NCBI GenBank assembly: GCA_902790475.1
Contig: CADASG010000014.1
Span: 1 to 40,714 of the forward strand
Direction: 5' to 3'
Length of the DNA stretch: 40,714 nt
Origin: an uncultured Ruminococcus sp.
GTDB lineage: Bacteria; Bacillota; Clostridia; Oscillospirales; Acutalibacteraceae
Below, piece by piece: positions 24,704 through 32,663 of this stretch. Each line of letters opens with the position of its first letter. Within the stretch, counting starts at the first letter, position 1. The notes under the pieces are model-generated. The model searched no databases. It saw nothing but the letters and a program-made list of their open reading frames with translations, and was not told the DNA's origin. A program made the position numbers and the translations under genes.

Positions 24704-25462
24704 GTGAAAATCTTAAACTGCTCAGCGGTAAAAGAGGCGGAGAAGAACACCGTCTTTGCCGCGAGGCTGACGCAGCACGGACACGAAATTCATAACATGG
24801 ACGATCTGCTGTTGCTCTATGAAAAAGCATACACTGAGAACACGCTTGAAAAAATTTCCGTTCTGCCACACCCGACCGTACAGAAATTTTCGGTTATTAC
24901 TGTCGCAGTTGTCGGCGCCAGCCGCCGCTTTCTCTCTCAGATAACACGGCACCAAAATGAAGTAAAGTTTATGAGTGCGTCGCTGCAATACAGCAATTAT
25001 GACAGGCAGGCTGATTTTGCCATTCCCTACGAGTTATTGACTGCTTCCAAAGAAGTAAAAGAAATGTATCTGAAAAGCTGTCAGGAAGATATGAATTGCT
25101 ACTCAAAGCTGGTTCAGTCGGATATCGACAATGACGCGGCGGGTTACGTAACGCCGCAGGGCTTGCGCAATATCCTGATTATCTCCGCGACGCCCTTTCA
25201 GTGGAAACACATGATCGGTCAGCGTGTATGCCGGCGTAATACCGACGAAACAAGAATTGTTATGCTGAAAATCTGGCAGGAGCTTTACAGTATGAGTCCT
25301 GTTATGTTCACACCGGAGCAGACAGGTCCTTTTTGTCAACGTGATTATTGCAAGGAAGGTAAAATGTCTTGCGGCAATACAATTTACAAGCTGTTAACGC
25401 CCTCTCACATTCTTAGACTGGATTACCCGGCTCTTTTCACGGAGGACGGAAATGAAAATTAA
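24704..25462 (+). CDS. thyX: Flavin-dependent thymidylate synthase
   Basis: ThyX makes dTMP from dUMP using FAD, NADPH and methylene-tetrahydrofolate. The core reads FAARLTQHGHEI, then RRFLSQITRHQNEVKFMSASLQY, and later WKHMIGQRVCRR. The ThyX signature RHRxxxxxxxS is present as RHQNEVKFMS, with Gln at the third position in place of Arg. The length of about 252 residues is normal. GTG 24704 comes right after the previous stop (24700-24702) but has no ribosome binding site of its own. AAGGAGG at 24673-24679 is well placed only for ATA 24689, which would add five residues (start IKNIEVK). Either an ATA start or re-initiation at GTG is possible. It sits next to dUTPase. Confidence 0.88.
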   Translation: MKILNCSAVKEAEKNTVFAARLTQHGHEIHNMDDLLLLYEKAYTENTLEKISVLPHPTVQKFSVITVAVVGASRRFLSQITRHQNEVKFMSASLQYSNYDRQADFAIPYELLTASKEVKEMYLKSCQEDMNCYSKLVQSDIDNDAAGYVTPQGLRNILIISATPFQWKHMIGQRVCRRNTDETRIVMLKIWQELYSMSPVMFTPEQTGPFCQRDYCKEGKMSCGNTIYKLLTPSHILRLDYPALFTEDGNEN

Positions 25463-25865
25463 ATTGATTGATTTCGGCGTAGCGGAAAACCGCCGTCCTT
25501 ACAGACCGCACGACAATGACGCGGGCGCCGATGTATATATGCCTTACGAACTCACCTTAAAGCCCGGTGAAATTGCAAAGATACCGCTGGGCTTCGGAAT
25601 TGAGGTGCCGGACGGTTACGTGGGATTTGTGTTTCCACGCAGCAGCATGGCGGTTAAGGGCTTGGTATGTGAGCTGCCACCCGTTGATTCAGGCTATCGC
25701 GGTGAGATTCATGCAATATTAAGTAATGTCAGTGACGCTGAGCAGACAATCCATAAGGACGCGCGGATCGGTCAGCTTATCATTACGCCAGTGATTATTG
25801 CCGATTACGTTCTCAGTCACGGAGAACAGCGCGGAACCGGCGCGTTTGGCAGCACAGGCGTATGA
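25452..25865 (+). CDS. dut: dUTP diphosphatase (trimeric dUTPase)
   Basis: This 137-residue enzyme hydrolyses dUTP to dUMP and pyrophosphate. It shows the classic motifs: DAGADVYMP (motif 1), PRSSMAVKG (motif 2), PPVDSGYRGEI (motif 3), an IGQLIITP stretch (motif 4) and RGTGAFGSTG (motif 5). Its product is the substrate of ThyX, encoded just upstream with an 11-base overlap. Together they would keep uracil out of the element DNA and raise dTMP during replication or second-strand synthesis after transfer. This arrangement is more usual in phages than in ICEs. Confidence 0.93.
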   Translation: MKIKLIDFGVAENRRPYRPHDNDAGADVYMPYELTLKPGEIAKIPLGFGIEVPDGYVGFVFPRSSMAVKGLVCELPPVDSGYRGEIHAILSNVSDAEQTIHKDARIGQLIITPVIIADYVLSHGEQRGTGAFGSTGV

Positions 25866-25879
25866 GCGGAGGCGGGATA

Positions 25880-26296
25880 ATGGCAGTTGACGCAAGAAAT
25901 GAAATCTTCGACCACATTGAGTTGTTTGACGCTCCGGCTATGTTCACCAACGCGAGAGTTGACCGCTCCTCCATACCGGAAGGGTTATTTTGCTATGACG
26001 TGCGCGGCGCGGATGACGATCCAGGCGGGCTTACCGTGATAGAACCCTTTGTTACGGTAAACCATGCGGGAACGATAATTGGCATTGAGGACTATATGCT
26101 TGAACAAGGGCAGGCAAAATATATTGCCACCCACATTAACTTTCTCGGTGACGAAATCACGCTGGCTGAGTTTTGTGCTGAAAACGTTGAAATCAGCGAA
26201 CCGAAAAAGGGCGTGTTAGACAGTCTTAAAGAGAATAAGGCTAAGGTTGCCAAAACGCAGCCGTCATCGAAACACAGTAAAGAAGAAACGCGATAA
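25880..26296 (+). CDS. LPD28 domain-containing protein with shared tail
   Basis: This protein of about 138 residues matches LPD28 (large polyvalent protein-associated domain 28): LFDAPAMFTNARVDRSSIPEGLFCYDVRGADDD, then EPFVTVNHAGTIIG. ATG 25880 has GGAGGCGGG just upstream; the ATG at 25862 overlaps the dUTPase stop and lacks a site. The C-terminus has the element-wide tail KKGVLDSLKENKAK ... KHSKEETR. LPD domains occur in mobile-element proteins thought to act in or on recipient cells; the activity is unknown. It ends the dUTPase block, followed by 273 untranslated bases. Confidence 0.75.
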   Translation: MAVDARNEIFDHIELFDAPAMFTNARVDRSSIPEGLFCYDVRGADDDPGGLTVIEPFVTVNHAGTIIGIEDYMLEQGQAKYIATHINFLGDEITLAEFCAENVEISEPKKGVLDSLKENKAKVAKTQPSSKHSKEETR

Positions 26297-26569
26297 AGAA
26301 AAGCGGTCGGTGCTTTTGTTTTATTTGTTTGCATACTTTGTGACAGCGTCAAAGAAGTGCTTATATAGTCCTGAAACGTCCGTATTTCAGCCGTAACGCT
26401 CAAACTCAAAAATAGGGTAAAATTATACTACTTTTTCGTTTTTGCGTCCCAAAAGGCTCATAAACAGTGCTTTTTCAAACGCAAAAGCGTTACATTTGAA
26501 AAAAACATATAAACTGTCAAACGCGAGGGTTAACCTTGCGTTTTCTTATTTTAACAGGAGGAATTATAC
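26297..26569 (+). promoter_or_regulatory. Untranslated spacer with two stem-loop regions before the topB block
   Basis: No gene was seen in these 273 bases. TTTTTCAAA (26471-26479) and TTTGAAAAA (26495-26503) flank a small AACGC/GCGTT hairpin. AAACGCGAGG and CCTTGCGTTT, around 26519-26543, form a stem with a GTTAA loop and a T-rich run after it, like a terminator. A possible promoter with TTGTGA about 18 bases before TATATA (around 26339-26368) is weak. The spacer probably separates the nucleotide block from the topB operon. Confidence 0.4.
26519..26554 (+). terminator. Probable intrinsic terminator before the topB block
   Basis: A 10-base-pair stem with one G-U (AAACGCGAGG with CCTTGCGTTT) and a five-base loop is followed by TTTTCTTATTTT. 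The T run is interrupted, so its strength is uncertain. The AGGAGG of the next small gene follows directly, so attenuation rather than full stop is possible. Confidence 0.5.
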
Positions 26570-26725
26570 ATGTACTCAACCATTGCTAATATTGCTTGCT
26601 TTATGTGCGGCGCCATGATTGGCGTCTGTCTGATTTGCGTAATGAATCTGGCGACAAGCGTTGTCAATGACGCGGAGCGCACACAGGAGCAAGGCAAAGA
26701 AAAGAAACAGGAGGATGAAAAATGA
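26570..26725 (+). CDS. Small single-pass membrane protein, DUF3789-like
   Basis: This 51-residue protein has a hydrophobic N-terminal half (IANIACFMCGAMIGVCLICVMNLA) and a charged tail (KEKKQEDEK). The layout and opening (MYSTIANI versus MYPIISNI) resemble the small protein at 1519, so the two may be distant copies. AGGAGG precedes the ATG, and the stop overlaps the topB start as ATGA, indicating coupled translation. The function is unknown. Confidence 0.55.
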   Translation: MYSTIANIACFMCGAMIGVCLICVMNLATSVVNDAERTQEQGKEKKQEDEK

Positions 26726-28815
26726 AATTAGTCATTGCGGAAAAGCCGTCCGTTGCGCTTTCTATCGCAAAGGTATTAGGTGCGACAGACTGGCACAACG
26801 GATATGTGCAGGGCAGCGGCTATATTGTGAGCTGGTGCGTCGGCCATCTGATGGAGCTTGCCGGAACAGAGGCTTACGGCGAGCAATATGTCAAATGGCG
26901 ATATGATACGCTGCCAATCGTACCGCCCGAGTGGAAATACAGTGTAAAAAAGGACACGAAACAACAGCTTGACGTCCTCTGCCGGCTGATGAATAGCAAA
27001 AATGTTGACAGCGTTGTCTGCGCCACCGACGCGGGACGCGAGGGTGAGCTGATTTTCAGACTTGTTTATCAGTACGCCAAATGCAAAAAGCCGATGGAGC
27101 GGCTGTGGATCTCAAGCATGGAAGATCAGGCAATTCGCGATGGATTTGAAAGTCTGCGTCCGGGCAAAGACTATGATTTGCTCTTTGCGGCGGCGCTCTG
27201 CCGTTCACAGGCGGATTGGCTTGTCGGTATCAACGCAACGAGGTTGTTTTCGGTACTCTATCATACCAAACTCAACGTCGGGCGCGTAATGTCGCCGACG
27301 CTTGCCTTGCTTGTCAAGAAAGAGGCGGAGATACAGGACTTTCAAAGCAAGGCGTTTTATGTGCCCGAAATCACATGCGGCGATTTTACGGCAAGCGGTG
27401 AACGCACAGAGGATAAATCAACCGCTGAGAAGATTGCCGCCGCGTGCAGCAATCAGACCGCGACCGTTGTTTCGGTTGAAAAACAAAACAAAACGGTCCA
27501 GCCGCCGAAGCTCTATGACTTAACGACGCTGCAGCGCGACTGCAACCGTATTTTTGGCTTTACGGCAAAGCAGACGCTCGATTATCTGCAAACGCTCTAC
27601 GAAAAAAAGCTCGCCACCTATCCGAGAACGGACAGCCAATTTCTCACTGAGGATATGCGCGATACGGCGGCAGCGCTTATCGAATACCTGCGTGCTTATT
27701 CTGATTACGGAAAGGTTCACGGCGGCAATCCCGATATTGCGCGTGTAACCAATAACAAAAAAGTCACTGACCACCACGCGATTATTCCGACAATGGAGCT
27801 GTCAAAGGTTATTTTTTCGGAGCTCCCGAAGGGCGAACAGTGCGTATTATCGTTGATTGCTGAAAGACTGCTTTGCGCTACCGCTCAGCCGCATATTTTT
27901 GAAGCAACCTCTGCTGAGCTATCCTGTTCCGGCTATCCCTTTACCGTTAAGGGGAAAACTGTCGTTCAGAATGGCTGGAAAGAAATTGAGAGTGTTTTTC
28001 TCTCACAGATAAAACAAAAAGTTTCCGATGATACCGCTTTGTCGCTTCCCACTCTTTCAGAGGGACAAACGCTTGATAATATTGCGGTAAACGTGCGCGA
28101 AGGTAAAACCTCGCCGCCGAAGCGTTATACAGAGGACACTTTACTTTCGGCAATGGAGAACGCCGGTGCTGACGAAACGCCCGACGACGCGGAACGAAAA
28201 GGCTTAGGCACTCCCGCAACGCGCGCGGCTATTTTGGAAAAGCTGGTATCAACCGGCTTTGTGGAGCGGAATAAAAAACTCCTTATTCCTACTCAAAAAG
28301 GAATCAAGCTGATTACGGTTTTGCCCGATAATATCAAATCTCCGCTTTTAACGGCGGAATGGGAATCAAAGCTAAAGCAGGTAGAGCGCGGAGAAATCAA
28401 CGCGGAGCACTTTATGCGGGAGATTCAAACCATGTGCCGTGAGCTGGTTCAGACTCACAGTGAACCCGAGCAGCGTTTCCTTTCGCTGTTCCCTCGAAAC
28501 AACAGCGGCGAGGTTGTCGGCACCTGTCCGCGCTGCGGTTCTGCGGTGCGGGAAGGTCAGAAAGGCTTTTACTGCGACAACAGCGATTGTAAATTTGCAC
28601 TATGGAAGGACAACTACTTTTTCAGAACCAAAAAGAAAACTGTTACAAAAGCAATCGCCGCGGCTCTCTTGAAAGAGGGTCGTGTTTACGTCCACGACCT
28701 TTACAGCGAAAAAGCGGATAAAATGTACAGCGCGTTTATCGTTCTTGACGACACAGGAGACAAATATGTCAATTATAAGCTGGAATTTCCTCAGAAGAAA
28801 GGAAAGCGTAAATGA
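26722..28815 (+). CDS. topB: Type IA DNA topoisomerase (topoisomerase III-like)
   Basis: This 697-residue enzyme relaxes negatively supercoiled DNA and can separate linked strands. The toprim domain has KLVIAEKPSVALSIAKVLG and ATDAGREGELIFR, and the catalytic tyrosine is Tyr300 in TYPRTDSQFL. RSQADWLVGINATR and NVGRVMSPTLALL are typical. A C-terminal zinc ribbon begins CPRCGSAVREGQKGFYC near residue 602, with DNSDC following. ICEs of this type nearly always carry a TopB, probably for plasmid-like replication or strand processing in transfer. It overlaps the next gene by 4 bases. Confidence 0.95.
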   Translation: MKLVIAEKPSVALSIAKVLGATDWHNGYVQGSGYIVSWCVGHLMELAGTEAYGEQYVKWRYDTLPIVPPEWKYSVKKDTKQQLDVLCRLMNSKNVDSVVCATDAGREGELIFRLVYQYAKCKKPMERLWISSMEDQAIRDGFESLRPGKDYDLLFAAALCRSQADWLVGINATRLFSVLYHTKLNVGRVMSPTLALLVKKEAEIQDFQSKAFYVPEITCGDFTASGERTEDKSTAEKIAAACSNQTATVVSVEKQNKTVQPPKLYDLTTLQRDCNRIFGFTAKQTLDYLQTLYEKKLATYPRTDSQFLTEDMRDTAAALIEYLRAYSDYGKVHGGNPDIARVTNNKKVTDHHAIIPTMELSKVIFSELPKGEQCVLSLIAERLLCATAQPHIFEATSAELSCSGYPFTVKGKTVVQNGWKEIESVFLSQIKQKVSDDTALSLPTLSEGQTLDNIAVNVREGKTSPPKRYTEDTLLSAMENAGADETPDDAERKGLGTPATRAAILEKLVSTGFVERNKKLLIPTQKGIKLITVLPDNIKSPLLTAEWESKLKQVERGEINAEHFMREIQTMCRELVQTHSEPEQRFLSLFPRNNSGEVVGTCPRCGSAVREGQKGFYCDNSDCKFALWKDNYFFRTKKKTVTKAIAAALLKEGRVYVHDLYSEKADKMYSAFIVLDDTGDKYVNYKLEFPQKKGKRK

Positions 28816-29618
28816 GTGCGTCAACTTGTTTTGAATACGGATGCTATCATTTCTTTCCTTTGAGACGGTTTGAAAAAGGAGAGGGCGATTTTTTTGCCCT
28901 CTCCAAACGGCTTGAAAGCGATCCGCCCGTCGGATTGTCAGAGTACAAGGAACGTCAGAAGTTTCCCTATTCATACGACGAATTTTACAAGGCGGCAACC
29001 AATCCCAACTATGATATTTTCTGCTGTGTGGAAAACGGTAAAAGCTATGTTCCGGCAACGCGAGAGCTATTTGTCTATCACAATCCGTCCGGCTATTCAA
29101 AACGTGAGGCGAGAATCATTCAAAACCGTATGCTGATTGATACCAAAAATCAACGGTTCGATATGCAGCAAATTGATAACCGCCGCTTTATGTTCAATCC
29201 GCAAACCGGCATACTGCTTCTTGGTATGCAGTATAAGCCGTCCGGAAAGATATACGGCAGTCACGCGGAGGATCTGTCAAACGCACGGATTCACAGCGGC
29301 TATGACGACTATGTGCGCGGCTGGGTAGGCACGGGAAAGGAATATCCTCACGGTGTTATCCACTTTGCGCCGAACGTTGACGACCGGAACACAGCGTTAT
29401 TTGACCGCGCTTTCAAGGCACTGGATATGTTTTCACAGAACGGCGCCGAGGCACAGACAGTTGTACGGGCACTTGGCAAACGCTGGGAACAGCCCTTGTT
29501 TTCCATGCTTACCAGTTTGGAGACAAAGCCGTCAATCTACGAACAGCTAAAACAAAAGCCGGAGCAGCAAAGCATCCGGCACAACCAACCTACAAAGAAA
29601 AAGGAGACTGAAATTTGA
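28812..29618 (+). CDS. Conserved ICE accessory protein with shared tail
   Basis: This 268-residue soluble protein has recognisable but unnamed family blocks: RRFMFNPQTGILLLGMQYKPSG near residues 148-170, then GSHAEDLSNA, YDDYVRGWVGTGKEYPHGVIHFAP and a helical region with AEAQTVVRALGKRWE. No catalytic motif is certain. It starts inside the topB stop (ATGA) and ends four bases into the next gene. The C-terminus is TKPSIYEQLKQK ... KKKETEI, the element-wide tail. Confidence 0.6.
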   Translation: MSASTCFEYGCYHFFPLRRFEKGEGDFFALSKRLESDPPVGLSEYKERQKFPYSYDEFYKAATNPNYDIFCCVENGKSYVPATRELFVYHNPSGYSKREARIIQNRMLIDTKNQRFDMQQIDNRRFMFNPQTGILLLGMQYKPSGKIYGSHAEDLSNARIHSGYDDYVRGWVGTGKEYPHGVIHFAPNVDDRNTALFDRAFKALDMFSQNGAEAQTVVRALGKRWEQPLFSMLTSLETKPSIYEQLKQKPEQQSIRHNQPTKKKETEI

Positions 29619-30259
29619 GTATAAAAAACATTGAAGCGGAAGAATTACGCGAAATGGCCGGCAAGGAAGGTCTGATTTTACAGGACTGCGGCGGTCCGCT
29701 GCAGGACTGGCTCGAGGGCATTAACAATATGCTGACCGAGGCGGGAATCTTGCAGAACGGGAGCCGTTTTACCGACATTTATGTTTTTGAGCATGAGGGG
29801 CTGACGAATCTGCTGTTTCCGTTTGAAAACGCAAAGCTCGACGTCGGCAAGCTGGCAATGTGGCGCTTACAGACCTTCGGCAATTTCAGCGGTAAATGGC
29901 TGACCGATTATGTTGATAACCGCTTAGGCGGCTTTATTGACGAATCGCGGTTTGCCACCGACAAGCCGGATTGTCCTTTAATCGGCGCTGACGGGAACGT
30001 GTTCAATCTGATTGGGATTGCCTCGCGCACTCTCAAAAAACACGGCTTAGGCGATCAGGCAAAGGAAATGACCTCCCGAGTTTTCGCGTGCGGCAGCTAC
30101 AGCGAGGCATTGAATATTATCGGCGAATATGTCAATATTACCGACGCCGAACACGTCCGAGAGTTTCGCCCTTCCGTTGTGAAGAAAATCAAAGAAACAA
30201 AGGTTGAGGAGCCGACCGATAAACCAAAGCAGCATAAGCCGCAGGAGAAAGGCAGGTGA
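29615..30259 (+). CDS. Accessory protein with polyvalent-protein-like domain
   Basis: This 214-residue protein starts at TTG behind AAGGAGA. The middle carries FPFENAKLDVGKLAMWRLQTFG near 69-90 and WLTDYVDNRLGGF, then CPLIGADGNVFNLIGIASRTL and SYSEALNIIGEYV. I recall this pattern from LPD-type domains of mobile elements (possibly LPD11 or a relative), but the exact assignment is uncertain. The tail is a looser variant (RPSVVKKIKETK ... PQEKGR). It is co-translated with both neighbours. Confidence 0.6.
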   Translation: MSIKNIEAEELREMAGKEGLILQDCGGPLQDWLEGINNMLTEAGILQNGSRFTDIYVFEHEGLTNLLFPFENAKLDVGKLAMWRLQTFGNFSGKWLTDYVDNRLGGFIDESRFATDKPDCPLIGADGNVFNLIGIASRTLKKHGLGDQAKEMTSRVFACGSYSEALNIIGEYVNITDAEHVREFRPSVVKKIKETKVEEPTDKPKQHKPQEKGR

Positions 30260-30264
30260 AAAAT

Positions 30265-30738
30265 ATGGATAACAATGTTTACGGCGTATGGGCTATCCGT
30301 AGCGGCGGTTCTATTTTCGGTCATGCCGAGGCGTGGTGCAAGCATTACGGAGCGCCGATTGAGTTTGATTCCAAGGATGAAGCGCAGAAATATGCCGCTG
30401 AACTCAACAAAGACGCAACGGCAAATTGCCGTTACAGCGTCCGCAAAAAGCAGCACGAGCCCGGCGCGGTCAAGTTTCCATTGGAGCGTACCCCTGACGA
30501 TAAGGTACCGGCTCCCGGTCGTCCGGTACATCTTCCTGAAAACTATCTACTCAATGCTGAGCTGAAAGAAGAAGCGCAGACCGGCAACTACAATATGCTG
30601 GATGGCAGAATGGATAACCTCGCGCCGGAGAGCTCTGAGAAAAAATCCTCCGTTATGGATAAGCTAAAATCCGATAAACCGCGTCAGGAGCCCAAATTGC
30701 CGTCTCACAGCAGCAAAAGTCAGGAGCGCGAGATATGA
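30265..30738 (+). CDS. Hypothetical accessory protein with shared tail
   Basis: This protein of about 157 residues begins NVYGVWAIRSGGSIFGHAEAWCKH, followed by FDSKDEAQKYAAELNKDA. This small alpha/beta region is found in other ICE proteins of unknown role. ATG 30265 is chosen; a GTG at 30256 overlaps the previous stop. The last 40 residues are the shared tail (KKSSVMDKLKSDK ... KSQEREI). It overlaps the next gene by 4 bases. Confidence 0.55.
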   Translation: MDNNVYGVWAIRSGGSIFGHAEAWCKHYGAPIEFDSKDEAQKYAAELNKDATANCRYSVRKKQHEPGAVKFPLERTPDDKVPAPGRPVHLPENYLLNAELKEEAQTGNYNMLDGRMDNLAPESSEKKSSVMDKLKSDKPRQEPKLPSHSSKSQEREI

Positions 30739-31436
30739 TACCGCAGGTTTACCGCGACGTGGATATTTTGGAGTCGTTAGGGCGGATTGTGAATCTGCAT
30801 ACAAAGGAATTCAAAGAGGACTTTGAGCTTGATAAAAAAATCATTCTCAAACTGGCACAGTCAACCGATGAAACCGACCGACGCCTGATTTGGATGTGCC
30901 GTCCTCTCGGAACTCACTGCTTAAGAGAGGGTGACGTGTTTTTGGAGGACACTTACGAAAACAGAGTCCTCTATGCTTATCACAGCGAAAAGCCAAATAA
31001 AAATCTGTTATACGCCCTTCATTTAAAAAGTATGGACGGCTCGACGGTAAAGGGAGACATTTACACGCTGGACTATGCAAAGGAAGTTGATAGGCTGTCG
31101 CTGCTGTCTTGCCCTGTCACAGAGGTCACATTGTACTTTGCCAACGGCAAGGAGGTTACTGTCCCTTATGAATCCTTCAACGACGCGATTCACGAATTAA
31201 CCCCAAAGCACGGCGAGCTCGATTCATTTCGCTACCGCCCGGAGAGCGAAGCGGAGCTGGGAATGATTTTGCGGCGTTTGAATATCAAGCGTGACCGTCA
31301 AGCTAATCTCGGTGATTTTGAACAGCACATTGAGAGCCTGCAAAAAAGCTCTGTCAGGGATAAGTTGCAAAAGGCAAGGTCTGAGGTCAAGCCCTCGGAA
31401 CCGAAACCGTCTAAAAAGAAAGAGCAATCGCTATGA
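30735..31436 (+). CDS. Conserved ICE accessory protein of unknown function, with shared tail
   Basis: This 233-residue protein has DVDILESLGRIVNLHTKEFKEDF near the start and later LIWMCRPLGTHCLREGDVFLEDTYENR, then VKGDIYTLDYAKEVDRL. I recognise it as a recurrent protein of Clostridia elements, without a domain name. The tail (QKSSVRDKLQKARSE ... KKKEQSL) is among the clearest in the window. The start overlaps the previous stop, and the stop overlaps the mobC start as ATGA. Confidence 0.6.
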   Translation: MIPQVYRDVDILESLGRIVNLHTKEFKEDFELDKKIILKLAQSTDETDRRLIWMCRPLGTHCLREGDVFLEDTYENRVLYAYHSEKPNKNLLYALHLKSMDGSTVKGDIYTLDYAKEVDRLSLLSCPVTEVTLYFANGKEVTVPYESFNDAIHELTPKHGELDSFRYRPESEAELGMILRRLNIKRDRQANLGDFEQHIESLQKSSVRDKLQKARSEVKPSEPKPSKKKEQSL

Positions 31437-31774
31437 GCAGAGAGCGCCGTAATGTACGTGTTCACATGCTGCTATCCGAACAGGAGGCAAACATTATCCG
31501 GGAACGTATGGCAGAGCTCGGTATTGTCAATCAGTCGGCGTATTTTCGTAAGATGGCGATTGACGGATATATTGTTTTCTTGGATATGGACGAAATTCGG
31601 GAGCTGACGCGATTGATAAATATTTGCTCCAACAATCTCAATCAGTATGTGAAACGCGCTAATGAAACAGGCAGTATCTATGAAACCGATATAGAGGATT
31701 TACGCGAGCGTATGGACAGTATCAGGGATCAGGTCAGAAAAATCTTACTGGAATTTTCAAATTTTTCTCAGTGA
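31433..31774 (+). CDS. mobC: MobC-like relaxosome accessory protein
   Basis: This 113-residue protein shows the MobC pattern: RRNVRVHMLLSEQEANIIRERMAELGIVNQSAYFRKMAIDGY, a ribbon-helix-helix-like DNA-binding part, then LTRLINICSNNLNQYVKRANETG and a C-terminal helix. MobC binds near oriT and helps the relaxase open the nick site. The relaxase gene is 1.4 kb downstream, separated by the CD1845-like, XRE and DUF3849 genes. It starts in the ATGA overlap with the preceding gene. Confidence 0.88.
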   Translation: MSRERRNVRVHMLLSEQEANIIRERMAELGIVNQSAYFRKMAIDGYIVFLDMDEIRELTRLINICSNNLNQYVKRANETGSIYETDIEDLRERMDSIRDQVRKILLEFSNFSQ

Positions 31775-31789
31775 AACCGCTGACTTTTT
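31768..31789 (+). terminator. Weak hairpin with T run overlapping the mobC stop
   Basis: TCAGTG and CGCTGA form a six-base-pair stem with one G-U and an AAAC loop, followed by CTTTTT. The stop codon of mobC lies inside it. The stem is short, so it may only reduce read-through. Confidence 0.3.
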
Positions 31790-31851
31790 CGATTAAACGC
31801 GTTAGTATGAACATAGGAATATATTTCCAAATTCAGAAAGGGGGCGCCGTT

Positions 31852-32142
31852 ATGCGTCTGGTTCTCAAATTTTTATCGTTACCGTTTATCATCATCACTT
31901 GGCTATTATACGGGATTTGCAGATTGCTTGTCCTGGCTTCGGGTGTAATTCTCGGTATTCTGTCCGGGATAACTCTTATTGCCGCTGTCATACTGTTCTT
32001 AAAGGCAGGAGCATTGCCCGGCGTTGCCTTTTTAATGATTGCTTTCCTTATCAGCCCATACGGTATTCCAAAGTTGGCTGCGTGGCTCACGGGAAAGCTC
32101 GGCGGTCTCAACTATGCTCTGCGCGAGTTTGTCATGAGCTAA
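31852..32142 (+). CDS. CD1845 family membrane protein
   Basis: This 96-residue protein opens MRLVLKFLSLPFIIITWLLYG and has three hydrophobic stretches, with FLISPYGIPKLAAWLTGKLG near the end, as in CD1845-type proteins of Clostridia ICEs. ATG 31852 has a purine-rich GAAAGGGGG upstream. Its function is unknown; membrane location beside the mobilisation genes is typical. A terminator follows. Confidence 0.8.
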   Translation: MRLVLKFLSLPFIIITWLLYGICRLLVLASGVILGILSGITLIAAVILFLKAGALPGVAFLMIAFLISPYGIPKLAAWLTGKLGGLNYALREFVMS

Positions 32143-32158
32143 AAAATATTATAATTCT

Positions 32159-32192
32159 GAGCGAGGTGCTGCGGCGTCTCGCTCATTTTTTT
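32159..32192 (+). terminator. Intrinsic terminator after the CD1845-like gene
   Basis: GAGCGAG (32159-32165) pairs with CTCGCTC (32178-32184) around a 12-base loop, followed by ATTTTTTT. It separates the topB-mobC operon from the XRE-relaxase operon. Confidence 0.75.
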
Positions 32193-32213
32193 ACATCAAA
32201 GGAGTTTTTACAA

Positions 32214-32663
32214 ATGAACATTGGAGATAGAATTCGTTGGTTTCGTAACCGCATAGGCCTGACGCAAAAACAGTTGGGTATGCGTGTAGGATTTCCTGAC
32301 AGCAATGCTGATATTCGCATTGCTCAATACGAAGTCGGGACGCGTAAGCCAAAGGCAGATTTGACCGCAGCCTTTGCAAAAGCGTCAGGCGTTTCGCCGC
32401 TTGCTTTAAGTATTCCTGATATAAACAATCCTCTTGCACTCATACACATGCTCTTTGCGTTAGAGGATTGTTACGGTATGTGGATTGAGCAAGGAAACAG
32501 CACTTTTCAAATTTGTGCCGATCCCTATAACAATCAGCAGGCAGCGCAGCTTTATGAAATGCTCGGTGAATGGTGTAATCAGTATGAAAAACATTTGAGC
32601 GGAGCTATTACAAAACAAGAATACGATAGTTGGCGTTACAACTATACCGGAGGTGAAAAATGA
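32214..32663 (+). CDS. XRE family transcriptional regulator
   Basis: This 149-residue protein has an N-terminal helix-turn-helix (IGDRIRWFRNRIGLTQKQLG, then IAQYEVGTRKPKADL) at residues 2-60 and a C-terminal half of unknown role (YGMWIEQGNSTFQICADPYN, then WCNQYEKHLSGAITKQEYDSW). ATG 32214 follows AAAGGAG just after the terminator. It is therefore probably the first gene of the relaxase operon and may control it. The stop overlaps the DUF3849 start as ATGA. Confidence 0.85.
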   Translation: MNIGDRIRWFRNRIGLTQKQLGMRVGFPDSNADIRIAQYEVGTRKPKADLTAAFAKASGVSPLALSIPDINNPLALIHMLFALEDCYGMWIEQGNSTFQICADPYNNQQAAQLYEMLGEWCNQYEKHLSGAITKQEYDSWRYNYTGGEK

